A stretch of DNA of 64,000 nt. Origin: an uncultured Caryophanales bacterium (lineage in GTDB: Bacteria > Bacillota_I > Bacilli_A > RF39 > UBA660). The stretch lies in NCBI GenBank assembly GCA_905206805.1, contig CAJLIR010000003.1, forward strand, positions 1 to 64,000. The letters are read 5' to 3'. The position numbers were made by a program, and so were the translations under genes. Below, in pieces: positions 47,917 to 57,426 of the stretch (positions are counted from its first letter, which is position 1; each line of letters starts with the position of its first letter). The notes beneath the pieces are model-generated. The model searched no databases. It was not told the origin of the DNA and saw only the letters and a list, made by a program, of their open reading frames with translations.

Positions 47917-49515
47917 ATGGCTGATATTAAAATTAAATATAAGAAATCTAAAGGTATTAAAGTTTTAGATAAGACAGTTATAGGTACACAGAAATTTAAA
48001 AATAATTTAGTAGAAACAAAACAAAAAACAAATGATTTAATAAAAGAAAATAACAAGGAAAATGAGTTTGGAGAAAATGTTATAATTAATACATCTAATT
48101 ATATATCAAGAAAATCGGTATCTACTATTTCTAAAATTAATAAAAAATCCTTTTCTAATATTAAAAATAAAAGTAATATAAAGAAGGACAATAAAAAGAT
48201 TTTAAAAGAAAATATTAAAGGAATAAAAAAAACTAGGAAAGCTATAAAAAATACCAAAAATATTGGTAATGAAGGAAGAAAAACAGTTTTAAGAACTAAA
48301 AAAGCTATTGAAATGACAAAAAAGACAATTAAAACTACTATTAAAGGAATAAAAATAGGAACAAAAGCTGCTTCAACAAGTATCAAAGCAATAATAGCTG
48401 GTACAAAATCTTTAATGGCTATTTTAACTGCTGGTAGTTCGGTTGTAGGTGTTATAATAATTAGTATAACTTTAGTAGCTTTATTAGTTGGATCAATATT
48501 TGGAATATTTTTTAGTGGTTATAAAACAAATTCTAATTCAATTACAATGGATCAGGTTGTTTCGGAGTGTCATAAAGAATTTTCTGAAAGAATACAAAAT
48601 ATTCAAGATACTAACCCCCACGATGATTATGTATTTGAAGGAGATATGGCTTCTTGGAAAGACATATTAATTGTTTATACTGTAGAAGAAACAAACAGTT
48701 TAGATCAAAGAGATGTTGTTACAATAGATGAAAATAAGAAAAATAAAATAAAAGAAATATTTTGGAGTATGAATATTTTATCATCAGAAGTAAAAACAGA
48801 AACCGTAATTGAACAAGGTACTAATGCACTTGAAATGCCTAAAGAAGTACAAAAGAAGGTATTACATATAACAGTAAAATCAAAGACTTTAGAACAAGTT
48901 AAACTACAAAAGAACTTTAACTATTTTCAAAATCAACAAATAAGTGAATTATTAAGTGATGAATATAAGTCTTTATGGAATACTGTTATTTATGGTGAGG
49001 ATTCAGGAGAATATACTAAATGGAGGCAAAAAGGTGCTGTTTGGTCTAACATAAAAATAGGTAATACTAATAGTACAATAAGTGATATAGGATGTTTAGT
49101 AACTTCAGTAGCTATTTTAATTGAAAAATCTGGTGTAGAAACACCGATAGATCCATTTAATCCTGGCACTTTTGTAGAAGCTTTAAATAAAAATGGTGGT
49201 TTTAGTGAAAATGGTAATCTTCAGTATGCAGCAATAAATAAAGTAGTTCCTAAATTTAGTTATGTTGGTAATGTAAATTTAAGAGGATTAACAAAACAAG
49301 AAAAAATAGGTATGATTAAATTATATCTTGAGCAAGGATATTATTTAACAGCTGAAGTAAAAGGAGCAACAGAAGGTAATCAACATTGGGTTGCAATAAT
49401 GGAAGTAAATGAAAATAATATTAAAATGGTAGATCCAGCTTCAAATTATACTGATCTTTGGAACGCGTATGAACATATTAAAACAACACAATTTAATTAT
49501 TTTAAGGCAAATTAA
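47917..49515 (+). CDS. Transfer-associated protein with C39-like peptidase domain
   Basis: The first 150 residues are highly basic with repeated KKTRKAIKN-like stretches. A membrane helix follows at about 165-200, then an extracellular middle domain (MASWKDILIVYTVEE), and a C39-like papain-fold domain with Cys in DIGCLVTS, His in QHWVAI and Asp in MVDPAS. Related ICE proteins remodel peptidoglycan or assemble the channel on the outside. The basic N-terminus would be cytoplasmic and may touch DNA. Confidence 0.85.
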   Translation: MADIKIKYKKSKGIKVLDKTVIGTQKFKNNLVETKQKTNDLIKENNKENEFGENVIINTSNYISRKSVSTISKINKKSFSNIKNKSNIKKDNKKILKENIKGIKKTRKAIKNTKNIGNEGRKTVLRTKKAIEMTKKTIKTTIKGIKIGTKAASTSIKAIIAGTKSLMAILTAGSSVVGVIIISITLVALLVGSIFGIFFSGYKTNSNSITMDQVVSECHKEFSERIQNIQDTNPHDDYVFEGDMASWKDILIVYTVEETNSLDQRDVVTIDENKKNKIKEIFWSMNILSSEVKTETVIEQGTNALEMPKEVQKKVLHITVKSKTLEQVKLQKNFNYFQNQQISELLSDEYKSLWNTVIYGEDSGEYTKWRQKGAVWSNIKIGNTNSTISDIGCLVTSVAILIEKSGVETPIDPFNPGTFVEALNKNGGFSENGNLQYAAINKVVPKFSYVGNVNLRGLTKQEKIGMIKLYLEQGYYLTAEVKGATEGNQHWVAIMEVNENNIKMVDPASNYTDLWNAYEHIKTTQFNYFKAN

Positions 49516-49517
49516 AA

Positions 49518-49534
49518 GTCGTTTCTTAAACGAC
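49518..49534 (+). terminator. Hairpin at the end of the transfer operon
   Basis: GTCGTTT and AAACGAC pair over seven bases around CTT, directly after the peptidase stop. It has no clear T-run. The rest of 49535-49690 shows no gene. Confidence 0.5.
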
Positions 49535-49690
49535 ATTACTTTATAGCACTTATCAGCACAAAAAATAGAATAAATAGTAAAATATCTTATTAGGTGTGAT
49601 AATATAAGTTGCATAGATAATTTCTTAGATTGTTATTATAGTGAGTATAAAAAATTATATCAACTAGGATATTATACATTATAAGAAATA

Positions 49691-49762
49691 AAAAATTACA
49701 AAATTTGACAAAAATTACAAAATTTGACAAAAATATTGACTTTAATAAAAAAATGTTATATT
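49691..49762 (+). promoter_or_regulatory. Tandem 19-bp repeats and promoter of the cargo operon
   Basis: AAAAATTACAAAATTTGAC occurs twice in tandem (49691-49709 and 49710-49728). TTGACT at 49736-49741 and TATATT at 49757-49762 have a 15-base spacer. The repeats may be operators for a regulator. Confidence 0.5.
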
Positions 49763-49791
49763 CTATATTTAGAAGTTTAATATGTTTGTTG

Positions 49792-49830
49792 AGCAGTACC
49801 CAGAAAATATTTTTGTGTACTGCTTTTTGT
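49792..49830 (+). terminator. Attenuator-like terminator in the cargo leader
   Basis: AGCAGTAC (49792-49799) and GTACTGCT (49817-49824) form an 8-bp stem followed by TTTT, 20 bases before the lipoprotein ATG. Because it lies between promoter and gene it probably gates the operon. AGCAGTAC-type leaders recur near 56040 and 57431. Confidence 0.7.
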
Positions 49831-49848
49831 ATAAGAGGTGTATTTGTT

Positions 49849-50697
49849 ATGCTTAATAAAAGGATGAAAATTATTTTTATGATTATTGTTTCATTATTAT
49901 ATGTAACAGGCTGCAACAAGAAAGTAGATTTTGATGAAAATTTGAATTCATATCCAAAGTTTGTTTCAAAATGTGTTACAACTGATAGTGATGATGGATG
50001 GTTTTATTATTTTTGTATTCAGTATCCAAAGAAAAATAAAAATACAAAGGAAGTCAAAAATAATTATCAAAAAGACAATGCTTTTTCATATGTATTTGAC
50101 GGATTTAATATAAAATATAAAAAAATTGATGGTTATTATATTCCTATCTATGATGAAAGCGGAACAGAAGTTGGAAATATTGAGCCAGCTGTACCTTCAT
50201 TGTCAGTTTCATCACAAATGAGAAATGAAATAAAAAAAATTAATGATTTTTTTATGAAAGAAGATTTTAATAGAATAATATCTGAGGATGATTTAGATGA
50301 ACTAGAGTTAGAATTTATAGATAAAAGTTTATTAGTAACAATGTTTAACAATGCCTACAATAAAGAACCAATTGATTTGGGGGTTTGGGTTAATTTGCCA
50401 CAAGTAGAAATAGTAAAAAGTGAAAAAATTGATAATTATTATTTTAATATAGGATATTATGTTGAATATGGAAATCTTCAAAAGGTTAATATTGATTTGT
50501 TATATGAAGATGGAAGTTATTTATCAGATTTAGTAAAGAATAAAAAAGCTTCAGAAGATAAAGTAAATGAGTATAATGAATTTAAAAAAATTGAAGAATA
50601 TATTATTAAAAATCAAACATTTGACTTGTCAAATTATAAAAAATTAGATTTAAAACATTTTGAAGAATTAAAAAAATTACTTAAGAAAATTGGCTGA
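49849..50697 (+). CDS. Cargo lipoprotein
   Basis: The 282-residue protein has a lipoprotein signal with lipobox YVTGC and is then polar and acidic. The domain is not recognised. It lies first in an operon with two MacB-type transporters, so it may be a substrate-capturing or sensor lipoprotein of that system. Its stop overlaps the upstream leader of the first transporter gene. Confidence 0.8.
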   Translation: MLNKRMKIIFMIIVSLLYVTGCNKKVDFDENLNSYPKFVSKCVTTDSDDGWFYYFCIQYPKKNKNTKEVKNNYQKDNAFSYVFDGFNIKYKKIDGYYIPIYDESGTEVGNIEPAVPSLSVSSQMRNEIKKINDFFMKEDFNRIISEDDLDELELEFIDKSLLVTMFNNAYNKEPIDLGVWVNLPQVEIVKSEKIDNYYFNIGYYVEYGNLQKVNIDLLYEDGSYLSDLVKNKKASEDKVNEYNEFKKIEEYIIKNQTFDLSNYKKLDLKHFEELKKLLKKIG

Positions 50698-50711
50698 TGA
50701 GTGGTGATTTT

Positions 50712-52634
50712 ATGAAAAATATAATAAATGTTACAAATTTAACAAAAAAGTATAATTTATATGATGAATATGTTTTGAAAAATTTTAATTATTCTTTTCA
50801 TGAAACAGGATTTTATGTTCTATTTGGACCTAGCGGATGTGGAAAGACAACTTTGCTTAATATATTGTATGGACTAACTGAATATGAAAATGGGGGTATA
50901 GAACTTGGAAATGAAAAGTACATCAATAAAATTCCAACAGATGTATCTGAGTCATATATGGCTTATTTAACCCAAGAAAACTATTTTGTTGATTATTTAA
51001 CAGTCAAAGATAACATAGAACTATGCAGTGATAATGAGGAAAAAATAAATAAACTTTTAAAAAAATTTAAACTTGAAGATAAAATTAATTTGTATCCTAA
51101 AAATTTATCTGGTGGTGAAAAACAAAGATTATCATTACTTCAGGCCTTGTTGAAACAAAAAAAAATAATTTTATTAGATGAGCCAACTGCTTCCTTAGAT
51201 CCAGCAAATAAAACTTTAATATTCGAACTTTTAATGGAAATGAAAGATGATGTTTTAATAATATGTGCTTCGCATGATTCAAAAATTTTTGAATATTGTG
51301 ATAATGTTATAGAATTTGATAAAATAGAAAAATATACATTAGATGATAATAAAATTGGAAAAATATTGAATCCGTTGACACCCCAAAAACAAAAGCCATT
51401 GGTTCATTACATGATGAAACAAAATGATAAAAAAACTGTTAGAAGTAAAATACTGATATTATTGATATTTTTATTTAGTTTTATGTTATGCTACTTTTGC
51501 TTTGATATTAAAGGAAAACTGGTTACAACAATTCAAAACAAGTATAAAGTTAACTATTTAACTGTATATTGTCCAATAAATACAAATAGTTGTGAGAGTC
51601 TATTTAAAAATGAGAATATTGTAGAATATAATTATGTTTATTCACTGAATGTTCCTTTGGCAACATCAGTGGAAGTAGAAGAGGGATTTGTTGGAAATTT
51701 AAACTATGAAACATCACTAGTTACTTTACCGGCTAATAAAAATAATTTTCCTTTAGTAAATAAAATACTTTTTGGGCACTACATAATGGAAAAAAATCAA
51801 ATAATGTTAGGTTACGAATTAGCAATGGAGCTTTCAAATGGTGATATAGACAAACTAATAGATAGCGATATTGTATTAAAATTACCAGATGGAGAGCAAA
51901 AATTTGTTGTGGCGGGAGTATTTAATAATTTTACTGATATAGATGCAAAATATTTTCAATCTGGTGAGATTGATATTGAAAACATTAATAATAAGTATTT
52001 TATATCAGGAGAATATACCAAAAAATATTTGAAAGATGATGTATTGGGATATAATGAAATATCAAATTCAAAATTAGTTTATTATGTTTATTTTAATGAT
52101 TTTAATGAACTTTATAATGTTAATAAGAGGTATAGTCAAAATATAATTAGTGGTGATGATATCTATGTAAGCTCCTTTCCAAGCCAGTATTTAGATTTTA
52201 TGAATCAATTTAGAACTTTTTCACTTTTTATATACCCAATAGTATTTTTATCAATAATAATAGCTATGATATTCTATTTTCAAACAATGGTTTTAGATAT
52301 TAATTATAATATTCATATAATAGGTGTATATCAGTTTTATGGTTATTCATTAGCAAAAATTAAAAAGGGCTTGATATTGAATAATATAATAAACATTAGT
52401 AAATGTTTTGCATGTTCATTTTTTATTTCATTTGTACTATCATTTTTACTTAATAAAATAAATACATCTTTTAATTTATTTAACTATGAGCTATTTAATG
52501 TTAATTTCCCAATTGTTTTGGTAATGTATATTATTACGATATTAATATCGATAATTATGTCGATATATTTATGCAAAAGTATTAAAAAGAACGGATGGTA
52601 TAGAATTGTTAAAAATGGTGGTGATTTAATATGA
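50712..52634 (+). CDS. MacB-type ABC transporter, ATPase fused to permease (first)
   Basis: The N-terminal 220 residues form an ATPase with Walker A GPSGCGKTT, signature LSGGEKQR and Walker B IILLDEPTASLD. One membrane helix follows near 255, a large extracellular domain, and three helices in the last 140 residues: the FtsX/MacB layout. Such type VII transporters do mechanical work on extracellular substrates, often peptides. The ATG at 50712 follows GAGTGGTGA. It overlaps the second transporter gene by four bases, so the two proteins probably form a heterodimer. Confidence 0.9.
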   Translation: MKNIINVTNLTKKYNLYDEYVLKNFNYSFHETGFYVLFGPSGCGKTTLLNILYGLTEYENGGIELGNEKYINKIPTDVSESYMAYLTQENYFVDYLTVKDNIELCSDNEEKINKLLKKFKLEDKINLYPKNLSGGEKQRLSLLQALLKQKKIILLDEPTASLDPANKTLIFELLMEMKDDVLIICASHDSKIFEYCDNVIEFDKIEKYTLDDNKIGKILNPLTPQKQKPLVHYMMKQNDKKTVRSKILILLIFLFSFMLCYFCFDIKGKLVTTIQNKYKVNYLTVYCPINTNSCESLFKNENIVEYNYVYSLNVPLATSVEVEEGFVGNLNYETSLVTLPANKNNFPLVNKILFGHYIMEKNQIMLGYELAMELSNGDIDKLIDSDIVLKLPDGEQKFVVAGVFNNFTDIDAKYFQSGEIDIENINNKYFISGEYTKKYLKDDVLGYNEISNSKLVYYVYFNDFNELYNVNKRYSQNIISGDDIYVSSFPSQYLDFMNQFRTFSLFIYPIVFLSIIIAMIFYFQTMVLDINYNIHIIGVYQFYGYSLAKIKKGLILNNIINISKCFACSFFISFVLSFLLNKINTSFNLFNYELFNVNFPIVLVMYIITILISIIMSIYLCKSIKKNGWYRIVKNGGDLI

Positions 52635-54403
52635 TAGAGATTAAAAATATAAATAAATCATATGATCGACCTATTTTAAAAAATATAAATCTTAAGTTTT
52701 ATGAAAATAATATTTATTTGTTAAAGGGAATTAGTGGTTGTGGCAAAACAAGTTTGCTTAATATAATAGGTGGAATAGATGATGATTATTCTGGACAGTA
52801 TTTTTCAGATGGTGTTAGTATTACCGATCAAAATAAAAAAAATAGGAACAAATTTTTCACTAAAATTGGATATGTTTTTCAAGAAAGCTTATTGGTTAGT
52901 AATCTAAGTATCTATGAAAATTTAGAACTTATAAAAAATGACAAAGAAAAAATTTATGAGTTGTCGAAAAAATTTAAAGTAAGTAAATTATTAGATAAAA
53001 TGCCTAGTGAATTATCGGGTGGAGAACGACAGAGAGTGAGCATTATTAGAGCACTGTTACTAGATCCTGATATCATAATTGCTGATGAGCCAACTGCTTC
53101 TTTAGATAGAAAGAATGCATTGGAATTGTGTGAATTACTTAATCTATTGCACGAAGAAAACAAGATCATAATAATATCAACTCACGATAATATATTTGAT
53201 AACATTTCTGATTGCATTATAACAATAGATTATGGTGTTACTTCTATTGTGAAGGATAATGTAGCAAAAAAAAATTCAGAAAAAAAATATATTACTGGTT
53301 ATAAAAAAAATAATTTTAAACAAATAGACTTTACTTATTCTTTTAGAAAATTTAAAAAATCTTTTAATATTGGTTCTATAGTTACAATTACTTCAATAAT
53401 GCTATTAATATTTATAATTTTAGCTATTAAGATGAATTTTAAGGAAGCATATATTAAATATATGAGTAAAAAATACCCTTTTGAAACAGTTGATCTAAAT
53501 TCTAAAATATATAATAATATGAAAGATAAAATAAATTTTAAAGTATATGATAACTATAATTTTAATGAAGAAAATATAGATTATTTAACTTTATTGCCTA
53601 AAAAAGAATCATTATTAAGTAATAAGATTTATTTGTATGATGGCTATTTTCCAAATGAAGAGAATCAAGTTTTAATAAATGAAGATTTTTTAAACAAAGT
53701 TTTAAAAAAGAAAATACTAACTGGAAATGAATCTATTTTAATAAGAGGTAAAAATTTTAAAATAACAGGTGTAATAACAAATAATGAAACATTATTAAAT
53801 GATATTTATAATACAAATTCTTATTATGATAATACCATAAATCCAAAGGTTTTTATACCATATGAATCTATAAAAAAGATTTCAAAAAAAATAACGACAG
53901 AAAATATAATGGTTACAATCAAAGGATTATATAATGAACATTTATCTGAAGAATTATCTAAGTTAGGGTTTGTTAATTGTTGGAGTAATAAAATAGAAAA
54001 TATAACATATACATTAGATTTATTTATAAATTTGTTTTTTATAGCGTTAGCAATTTTATCATTTATATCTTTCATATTTTTAGCAAATCAAATAATTTTA
54101 TCTTTATATTATAGAAAAAAAGAGTTCGGATATTTACAATTATTTGGTGTTAACAAGAGAAGAATAAAAAAAATCGTTTTATATGAATATTTTTATAAAT
54201 ATATTTTTTCATTGATTTTAGCAATAATTATAGATTTTATAATATCTTTGATATTTTCTTATATTTTAAATGTTAATGTTTTTTTATCGATTAAACATTT
54301 TATATTAATAGTATTGATAATATTGATATATTGTTATTTACTTATTTTTATACCATTTAGAATTTATATATCAAAAAGCATAAAATCGTTGATATATGAT
54401 TAA
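52631..54403 (+). CDS. MacB-type ABC transporter, ATPase fused to permease (second)
   Basis: The 590-residue protein has the same layout: Walker A GISGCGKTS, signature LSGGERQR, Walker B IIIADEPTASLD, a membrane helix near 255, an extracellular domain and three C-terminal helices with the FtsX-like YYRKKEFGYLQLFGVN motif. It is a paralogue of the preceding protein, not a recent copy. It is coupled to it by an ATGA overlap. Confidence 0.9.
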   Translation: MIEIKNINKSYDRPILKNINLKFYENNIYLLKGISGCGKTSLLNIIGGIDDDYSGQYFSDGVSITDQNKKNRNKFFTKIGYVFQESLLVSNLSIYENLELIKNDKEKIYELSKKFKVSKLLDKMPSELSGGERQRVSIIRALLLDPDIIIADEPTASLDRKNALELCELLNLLHEENKIIIISTHDNIFDNISDCIITIDYGVTSIVKDNVAKKNSEKKYITGYKKNNFKQIDFTYSFRKFKKSFNIGSIVTITSIMLLIFIILAIKMNFKEAYIKYMSKKYPFETVDLNSKIYNNMKDKINFKVYDNYNFNEENIDYLTLLPKKESLLSNKIYLYDGYFPNEENQVLINEDFLNKVLKKKILTGNESILIRGKNFKITGVITNNETLLNDIYNTNSYYDNTINPKVFIPYESIKKISKKITTENIMVTIKGLYNEHLSEELSKLGFVNCWSNKIENITYTLDLFINLFFIALAILSFISFIFLANQIILSLYYRKKEFGYLQLFGVNKRRIKKIVLYEYFYKYIFSLILAIIIDFIISLIFSYILNVNVFLSIKHFILIVLIILIYCYLLIFIPFRIYISKSIKSLIYD

Positions 54404-54468
54404 TTTGATTAAAAATCGCTAGTACAGGGTTTTTAATATATATATAGCAGTGAGGAGGTGAGTGGAAA

Positions 54469-54963
54469 ATGAAAAAGATATTAATGTCAATGTTCTTAAC
54501 ATTTGCGGCAGTTATTGCAACTACTACGACAGCTCATGCTGGAAGTTGTACAGCTGTTTTAGATGGTCCTAGTTTAAAAGCTGGCACTGATCATAACGGG
54601 ACTGTATATTCTTTAGCAAGTAGTTATGCTACTGCAACTGGAAATAGGGCTAAAACATATTTCTACAATTTATCTACATTATCTAATACATTTGCTAGCG
54701 ATCCTAATAGATTATTGGGTGCTAATTTAATGGAAGATGATTGGCTAAATGCAGATGATTTAGTAAAAACTTACTATGGTACTTTTACAGGAATTACGTT
54801 AACTAATGTATATTTAAATAGTACAAAAATCAGTGGAAATATTGAAGATGAAGGCGATAATGTTAGCGAATTATATTTAAGATCTGTTGTCTCAAAAAGT
54901 AACCTTGATGGAGGTACTTTAACAACAAGAAGCTTCTTTGATTATCAACTTTGTCAAGAATAA
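54469..54963 (+). CDS. Small secreted cargo protein of unknown function
   Basis: A Sec signal peptide with cleavage after A24 (THAHA-type end, TAHA-GS) precedes a mature 140-residue protein. The only two cysteines are C27 and C162, at the extreme ends, so a disulfide could close the chain. The body is rich in T, S, N, L and D with no recognised domain. It has a strong GAGGAGGTGAG site and is followed by a terminator. With the transporters and a signal peptidase next to it, it could be a bacteriocin or other secreted effector, but this is inference. Confidence 0.8.
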   Translation: MKKILMSMFLTFAAVIATTTTAHAGSCTAVLDGPSLKAGTDHNGTVYSLASSYATATGNRAKTYFYNLSTLSNTFASDPNRLLGANLMEDDWLNADDLVKTYYGTFTGITLTNVYLNSTKISGNIEDEGDNVSELYLRSVVSKSNLDGGTLTTRSFFDYQLCQE

Positions 54964-54984
54964 TGCTACTAATTATGATATTGT

Positions 54985-55009
54985 GGAGCTTTCAATAGCT
55001 CCTTTTTTT
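54985..55009 (+). terminator. Terminator between secreted-protein and signal-peptidase genes
   Basis: GGAGCT and AGCTCC form a stem with a 6-nt loop and seven T residues. Read-through would give low signal peptidase and high secreted protein. Confidence 0.8.
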
Positions 55010-55022
55010 GGGAGTGTTAACA

Positions 55023-55478
55023 TTGAAAAAAATTTTTAGAGATATAATAATAATTACTTTTCCAACTATTATTATTATGATAATTACAAATTTCTTTTAT
55101 TCATTTTCTCTTATCAAAGGTACTTCAATGCAGCCAAATTTTATTGAAGGTGATTTTGTAGTATATCAAAAATTTAATAAAATTATTTCTAGGTTTGACG
55201 TTGTTATATTAAAAAAAGGTAATACTATTTATATAAAGAGAGTAATTGGATTACCTACGGAAGAAATTATGTATGAAAATAATAACCTATACATTAATGG
55301 TGAGAATATAAGTGAAGAATTTTTAGATAAATTTGCATATACAGAAAATTTTAATTATGTAGTATCAAAAGGAAAATATTTTGTTCTTGGGGATAATAGA
55401 GAAAACTCTTTAGATAGTAGAAGCTTTGGATTAGTAGATTATGATGAAATTTTAGGCATTATTAAAATCAAAATTTAG
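55023..55478 (+). CDS. Type I signal peptidase in the cargo operon
   Basis: The 151-residue protein has an N-terminal membrane helix (8-30), the catalytic serine S35 in GTSMQPNF, lysine K72 in YIKRVIGLP and the VLGDNRENSLDSRSFG box. It is expected to cleave the signal of the neighbouring secreted protein. I use the TTG at 55023 after GGGAGTG, since a frame start at 55008 would lie in the terminator. Its dedicated presence beside one secreted protein is notable. Confidence 0.88.
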   Translation: MKKIFRDIIIITFPTIIIMIITNFFYSFSLIKGTSMQPNFIEGDFVVYQKFNKIISRFDVVILKKGNTIYIKRVIGLPTEEIMYENNNLYINGENISEEFLDKFAYTENFNYVVSKGKYFVLGDNRENSLDSRSFGLVDYDEILGIIKIKI

Positions 55479-55581
55479 ATAGTAACATCCTTTAATGCTT
55501 AAATGAAGTGATTATCATAGTTTGAAGTAATATTTAATTGTTTTTTACATTACATAGTGTGAATATTGGAAAATGATTAAT

Positions 55582-55614
55582 AAAAAAGAAGTAACCGAAT
55601 TTGCTTCTTTTTTT
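55582..55614. terminator. Bidirectional terminator between cargo and regulator
   Basis: AAAAAAGAAG and CTTCTTTTTT pair with T-runs on both strands. It ends the cargo operon and the convergent HTH gene. Confidence 0.65.
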
Positions 55615-55644
55615 ATAAAAAACTATGTAATTTTTTTACAAAGT

Positions 55645-55926
55645 TTACTTTTTTTGATCAATTCTTGTGTAATTAGTAATATGACTTTCATCATATTTTA
55701 ATAAATCAGAACTTGTTATATTTAATTTACTATCAATATTTTTATTAATACCCTCAGCAAGTTTGTCTAACATTTCTAATGATGTTTTCCTTCTACCTTT
55801 TTCTAGTTGATTAATATATACTAAACTACTACCCACTTTAGATGCAAATTCCTCTTGGGATAAGTTATAAATCTTTCTAATATATCTCAAATTTATAGAA
55901 AGAATTTCTTTACTACTTTTCATCAA
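55645..55926 (-). CDS. Divergent HTH repressor of the ICE
   Basis: The 93-residue protein is a Cro/CI-type domain: NLSQEEFASKVGSSLVYINQLEKGRRKT. It is the only clear minus-strand gene of the element. It faces the regulatory operon across a short shared control region, as the opposite-strand repressor does in Tn916-like elements, and probably keeps excision and transfer quiet. It follows a CATTTCTAC...AAGTTG leader with AGGTAAG. Confidence 0.88.
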   Translation of the reverse strand: MMKSSKEILSINLRYIRKIYNLSQEEFASKVGSSLVYINQLEKGRRKTSLEMLDKLAEGINKNIDSKLNITSSDLLKYDESHITNYTRIDQKK

Positions 55927-55962
55927 CTTACCTCCATTTCTACAAAATATATTTTATACAAG

Positions 55963-55994
55963 TGTTAAATAAATGTCTTTTAACATTTGTTAAA
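55963..55994. promoter_or_regulatory. Candidate operators TGTTAAA
   Basis: TGTTAAA occurs at 55963-55969, inverted at 55979-55985, and again at 55988-55994, between the divergent repressor and its opposite operon. These are likely repressor-binding boxes. Confidence 0.5.
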
Positions 55995-56003
55995 GGAAAA
56001 TAC

Positions 56004-56030
56004 TTGATTTTTGATAAAAAACAATATAAT
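56004..56030 (+). promoter_or_regulatory. Promoter of the ICE regulatory operon
   Basis: TTGATT (56004-56009) and TATAAT (56025-56030) are separated by 15 bases, just right of the TGTTAAA boxes. The short spacer suggests that activation may be required. Confidence 0.5.
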
Positions 56031-56072
56031 ATATCAATAAGCAGTACAAGTATTCACTAGGAGGAGGCATTA

Positions 56073-56624
56073 ATGAGAGATTACTTAATAAAAGACTATG
56101 AGGATATGATTGATAGAGAAATAAAAAAAGAAGCAAAAAGAATATTTGAAGTATTATATGATTTGTATAAAAAAGATAATAAAACTAATTTGAGTTTTAA
56201 TTGTTTAGTTGAAAAATATATGAACAAAAAGTTTAATATACTAAGGTTAGAAGTTCTTAATGAAACTATAAAAAATATTCCTACCTATTTATATATATGT
56301 CCAGATAATACAAAAATATTTGTAACAAATAATGAATTACAAAAAATAGAAAATAAAAAAATAACTGAAAGAATTAATGATGATAAATTGTTATTAGATA
56401 AAATTTCAAAAAAAGTAGCTGAAAAAATAATGTTAATTAATGAAAATATGGATAGTTTAACAATTTTAGATGTTTTAAATGAAAATATTAATGAAAAAGA
56501 GGGAAAGAGCATTGACTTGATAAATGAGGGAAACTACTTGATAGAAAATATTAATTTAAAACTTATAGATCAAGGGAAAGAACTTATAAGTATTAATCCA
56601 ATTAAAATTACAGAATATAAATAA
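56073..56624 (+). CDS. Hypothetical protein of the ICE control region
   Basis: This 183-residue, helical, soluble protein is not recognised. The ATG follows CTAGGAGGAGG, a very strong site. It faces the repressor divergently, the usual place of an activator or antirepressor, but no domain confirms this. Confidence 0.7.
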   Translation: MRDYLIKDYEDMIDREIKKEAKRIFEVLYDLYKKDNKTNLSFNCLVEKYMNKKFNILRLEVLNETIKNIPTYLYICPDNTKIFVTNNELQKIENKKITERINDDKLLLDKISKKVAEKIMLINENMDSLTILDVLNENINEKEGKSIDLINEGNYLIENINLKLIDQGKELISINPIKITEYK

Positions 56625-56691
56625 TAATTTTTTAATGGTTTGTTTTATGAGATTAATGATATAATAGTTTTAATGTGAGGTGAGTAATAAA

Positions 56692-57150
56692 ATGAAAAAA
56701 ATTACTTTTGACTCTATATACAAAAAATTATGTAGTGCTAATAATAAAGATAATATTACTAAAATATATGAAGATAGTTTAGATAATAATATTTTAGATT
56801 ATGATAAAGAATATTTAGGTTATAAAAAAAATTATAAAACGGATAGGCTATTATATAAAGAAAAAAAATACAATAACATTACCTATGCCATATATATGTT
56901 TAAAACGCCAGAATATAGTGATTTAAGCATAGACAGCAACTACACTATTAAAGAAGAAAAAAGGTCTTATTATGAGGCTAGTATGATGATGATAAAGGAT
57001 GATATTGATGGTAGATATTCAATAGATAATATATGTGCAATCAGGAATCGAGATGAACAAACTGTAATAAACCGATATAACTACTTAGAAGCAATTTTAA
57101 ATGAATTTACTGAATCAAGGTTATTAGAGTTTATTGATAGTCAAATATAG
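56692..57150 (+). CDS. Hypothetical protein of the ICE control region
   Basis: This 152-residue soluble protein rich in Y, D and K is not recognised. The ATG at 56692 follows GAGGTGA; a GTG at 56680 lies inside that site and is not the start. It follows the preceding gene by 67 bases. Confidence 0.7.
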   Translation: MKKITFDSIYKKLCSANNKDNITKIYEDSLDNNILDYDKEYLGYKKNYKTDRLLYKEKKYNNITYAIYMFKTPEYSDLSIDSNYTIKEEKRSYYEASMMMIKDDIDGRYSIDNICAIRNRDEQTVINRYNYLEAILNEFTESRLLEFIDSQI

Positions 57151-57241
57151 TTAAAATTATAGAAATATGCAAAAATATACAGAAATATACAAAAATATAA
57201 TATTATAAAAATTTATTAATCAAACTTATTCACTTAGTTGC

Positions 57242-57328
57242 TTGAATATAATTTGTCAAGTGCTATAATGTAGTAAAATGAAATAATTATGGAAAAAGAG
57301 AGTATCCAAAAATTATTTCATTTTTTTT
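57242..57328 (+). promoter_or_regulatory. Promoter followed at once by a terminator (possible short RNA)
   Basis: TTGAAT (57242-57247) and TATAAT (57264-57269) have a 16-base spacer. The transcript would run straight into TGAAATAATT/AATTATTTCA (57279-57320) with eight T residues. This would make an RNA of about 50 nt or act as an attenuator. Confidence 0.65.
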
Positions 57329-57356
57329 GGCATAAAAAGAGCTTTGCTAAAAAAAC

Positions 57357-57384
57357 TTGACATTGATAAAAAAAGTGCTAAAAT
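57357..57384 (+). promoter_or_regulatory. Second promoter of the attenuated leader
   Basis: TTGACA (57357-57362) and TAAAAT (57379-57384) have a 16-base spacer. The segment AAGTGCTA is shared with the first promoter. A hairpin TTTTGAGA/TCTCAAAA follows at about 57394-57414. Confidence 0.65.
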
Positions 57385-57426
57385 AAATAACAAGTTTTGA
57401 GACTATTTCTCAAAAGTATTTATTTA

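Noticed and set aside
54469..54963. Lactococcin 972-type bacteriocin
   Set aside because: The Sec signal and linked ABC genes are suggestive, but length and sequence show no match to that family that I can recognise.
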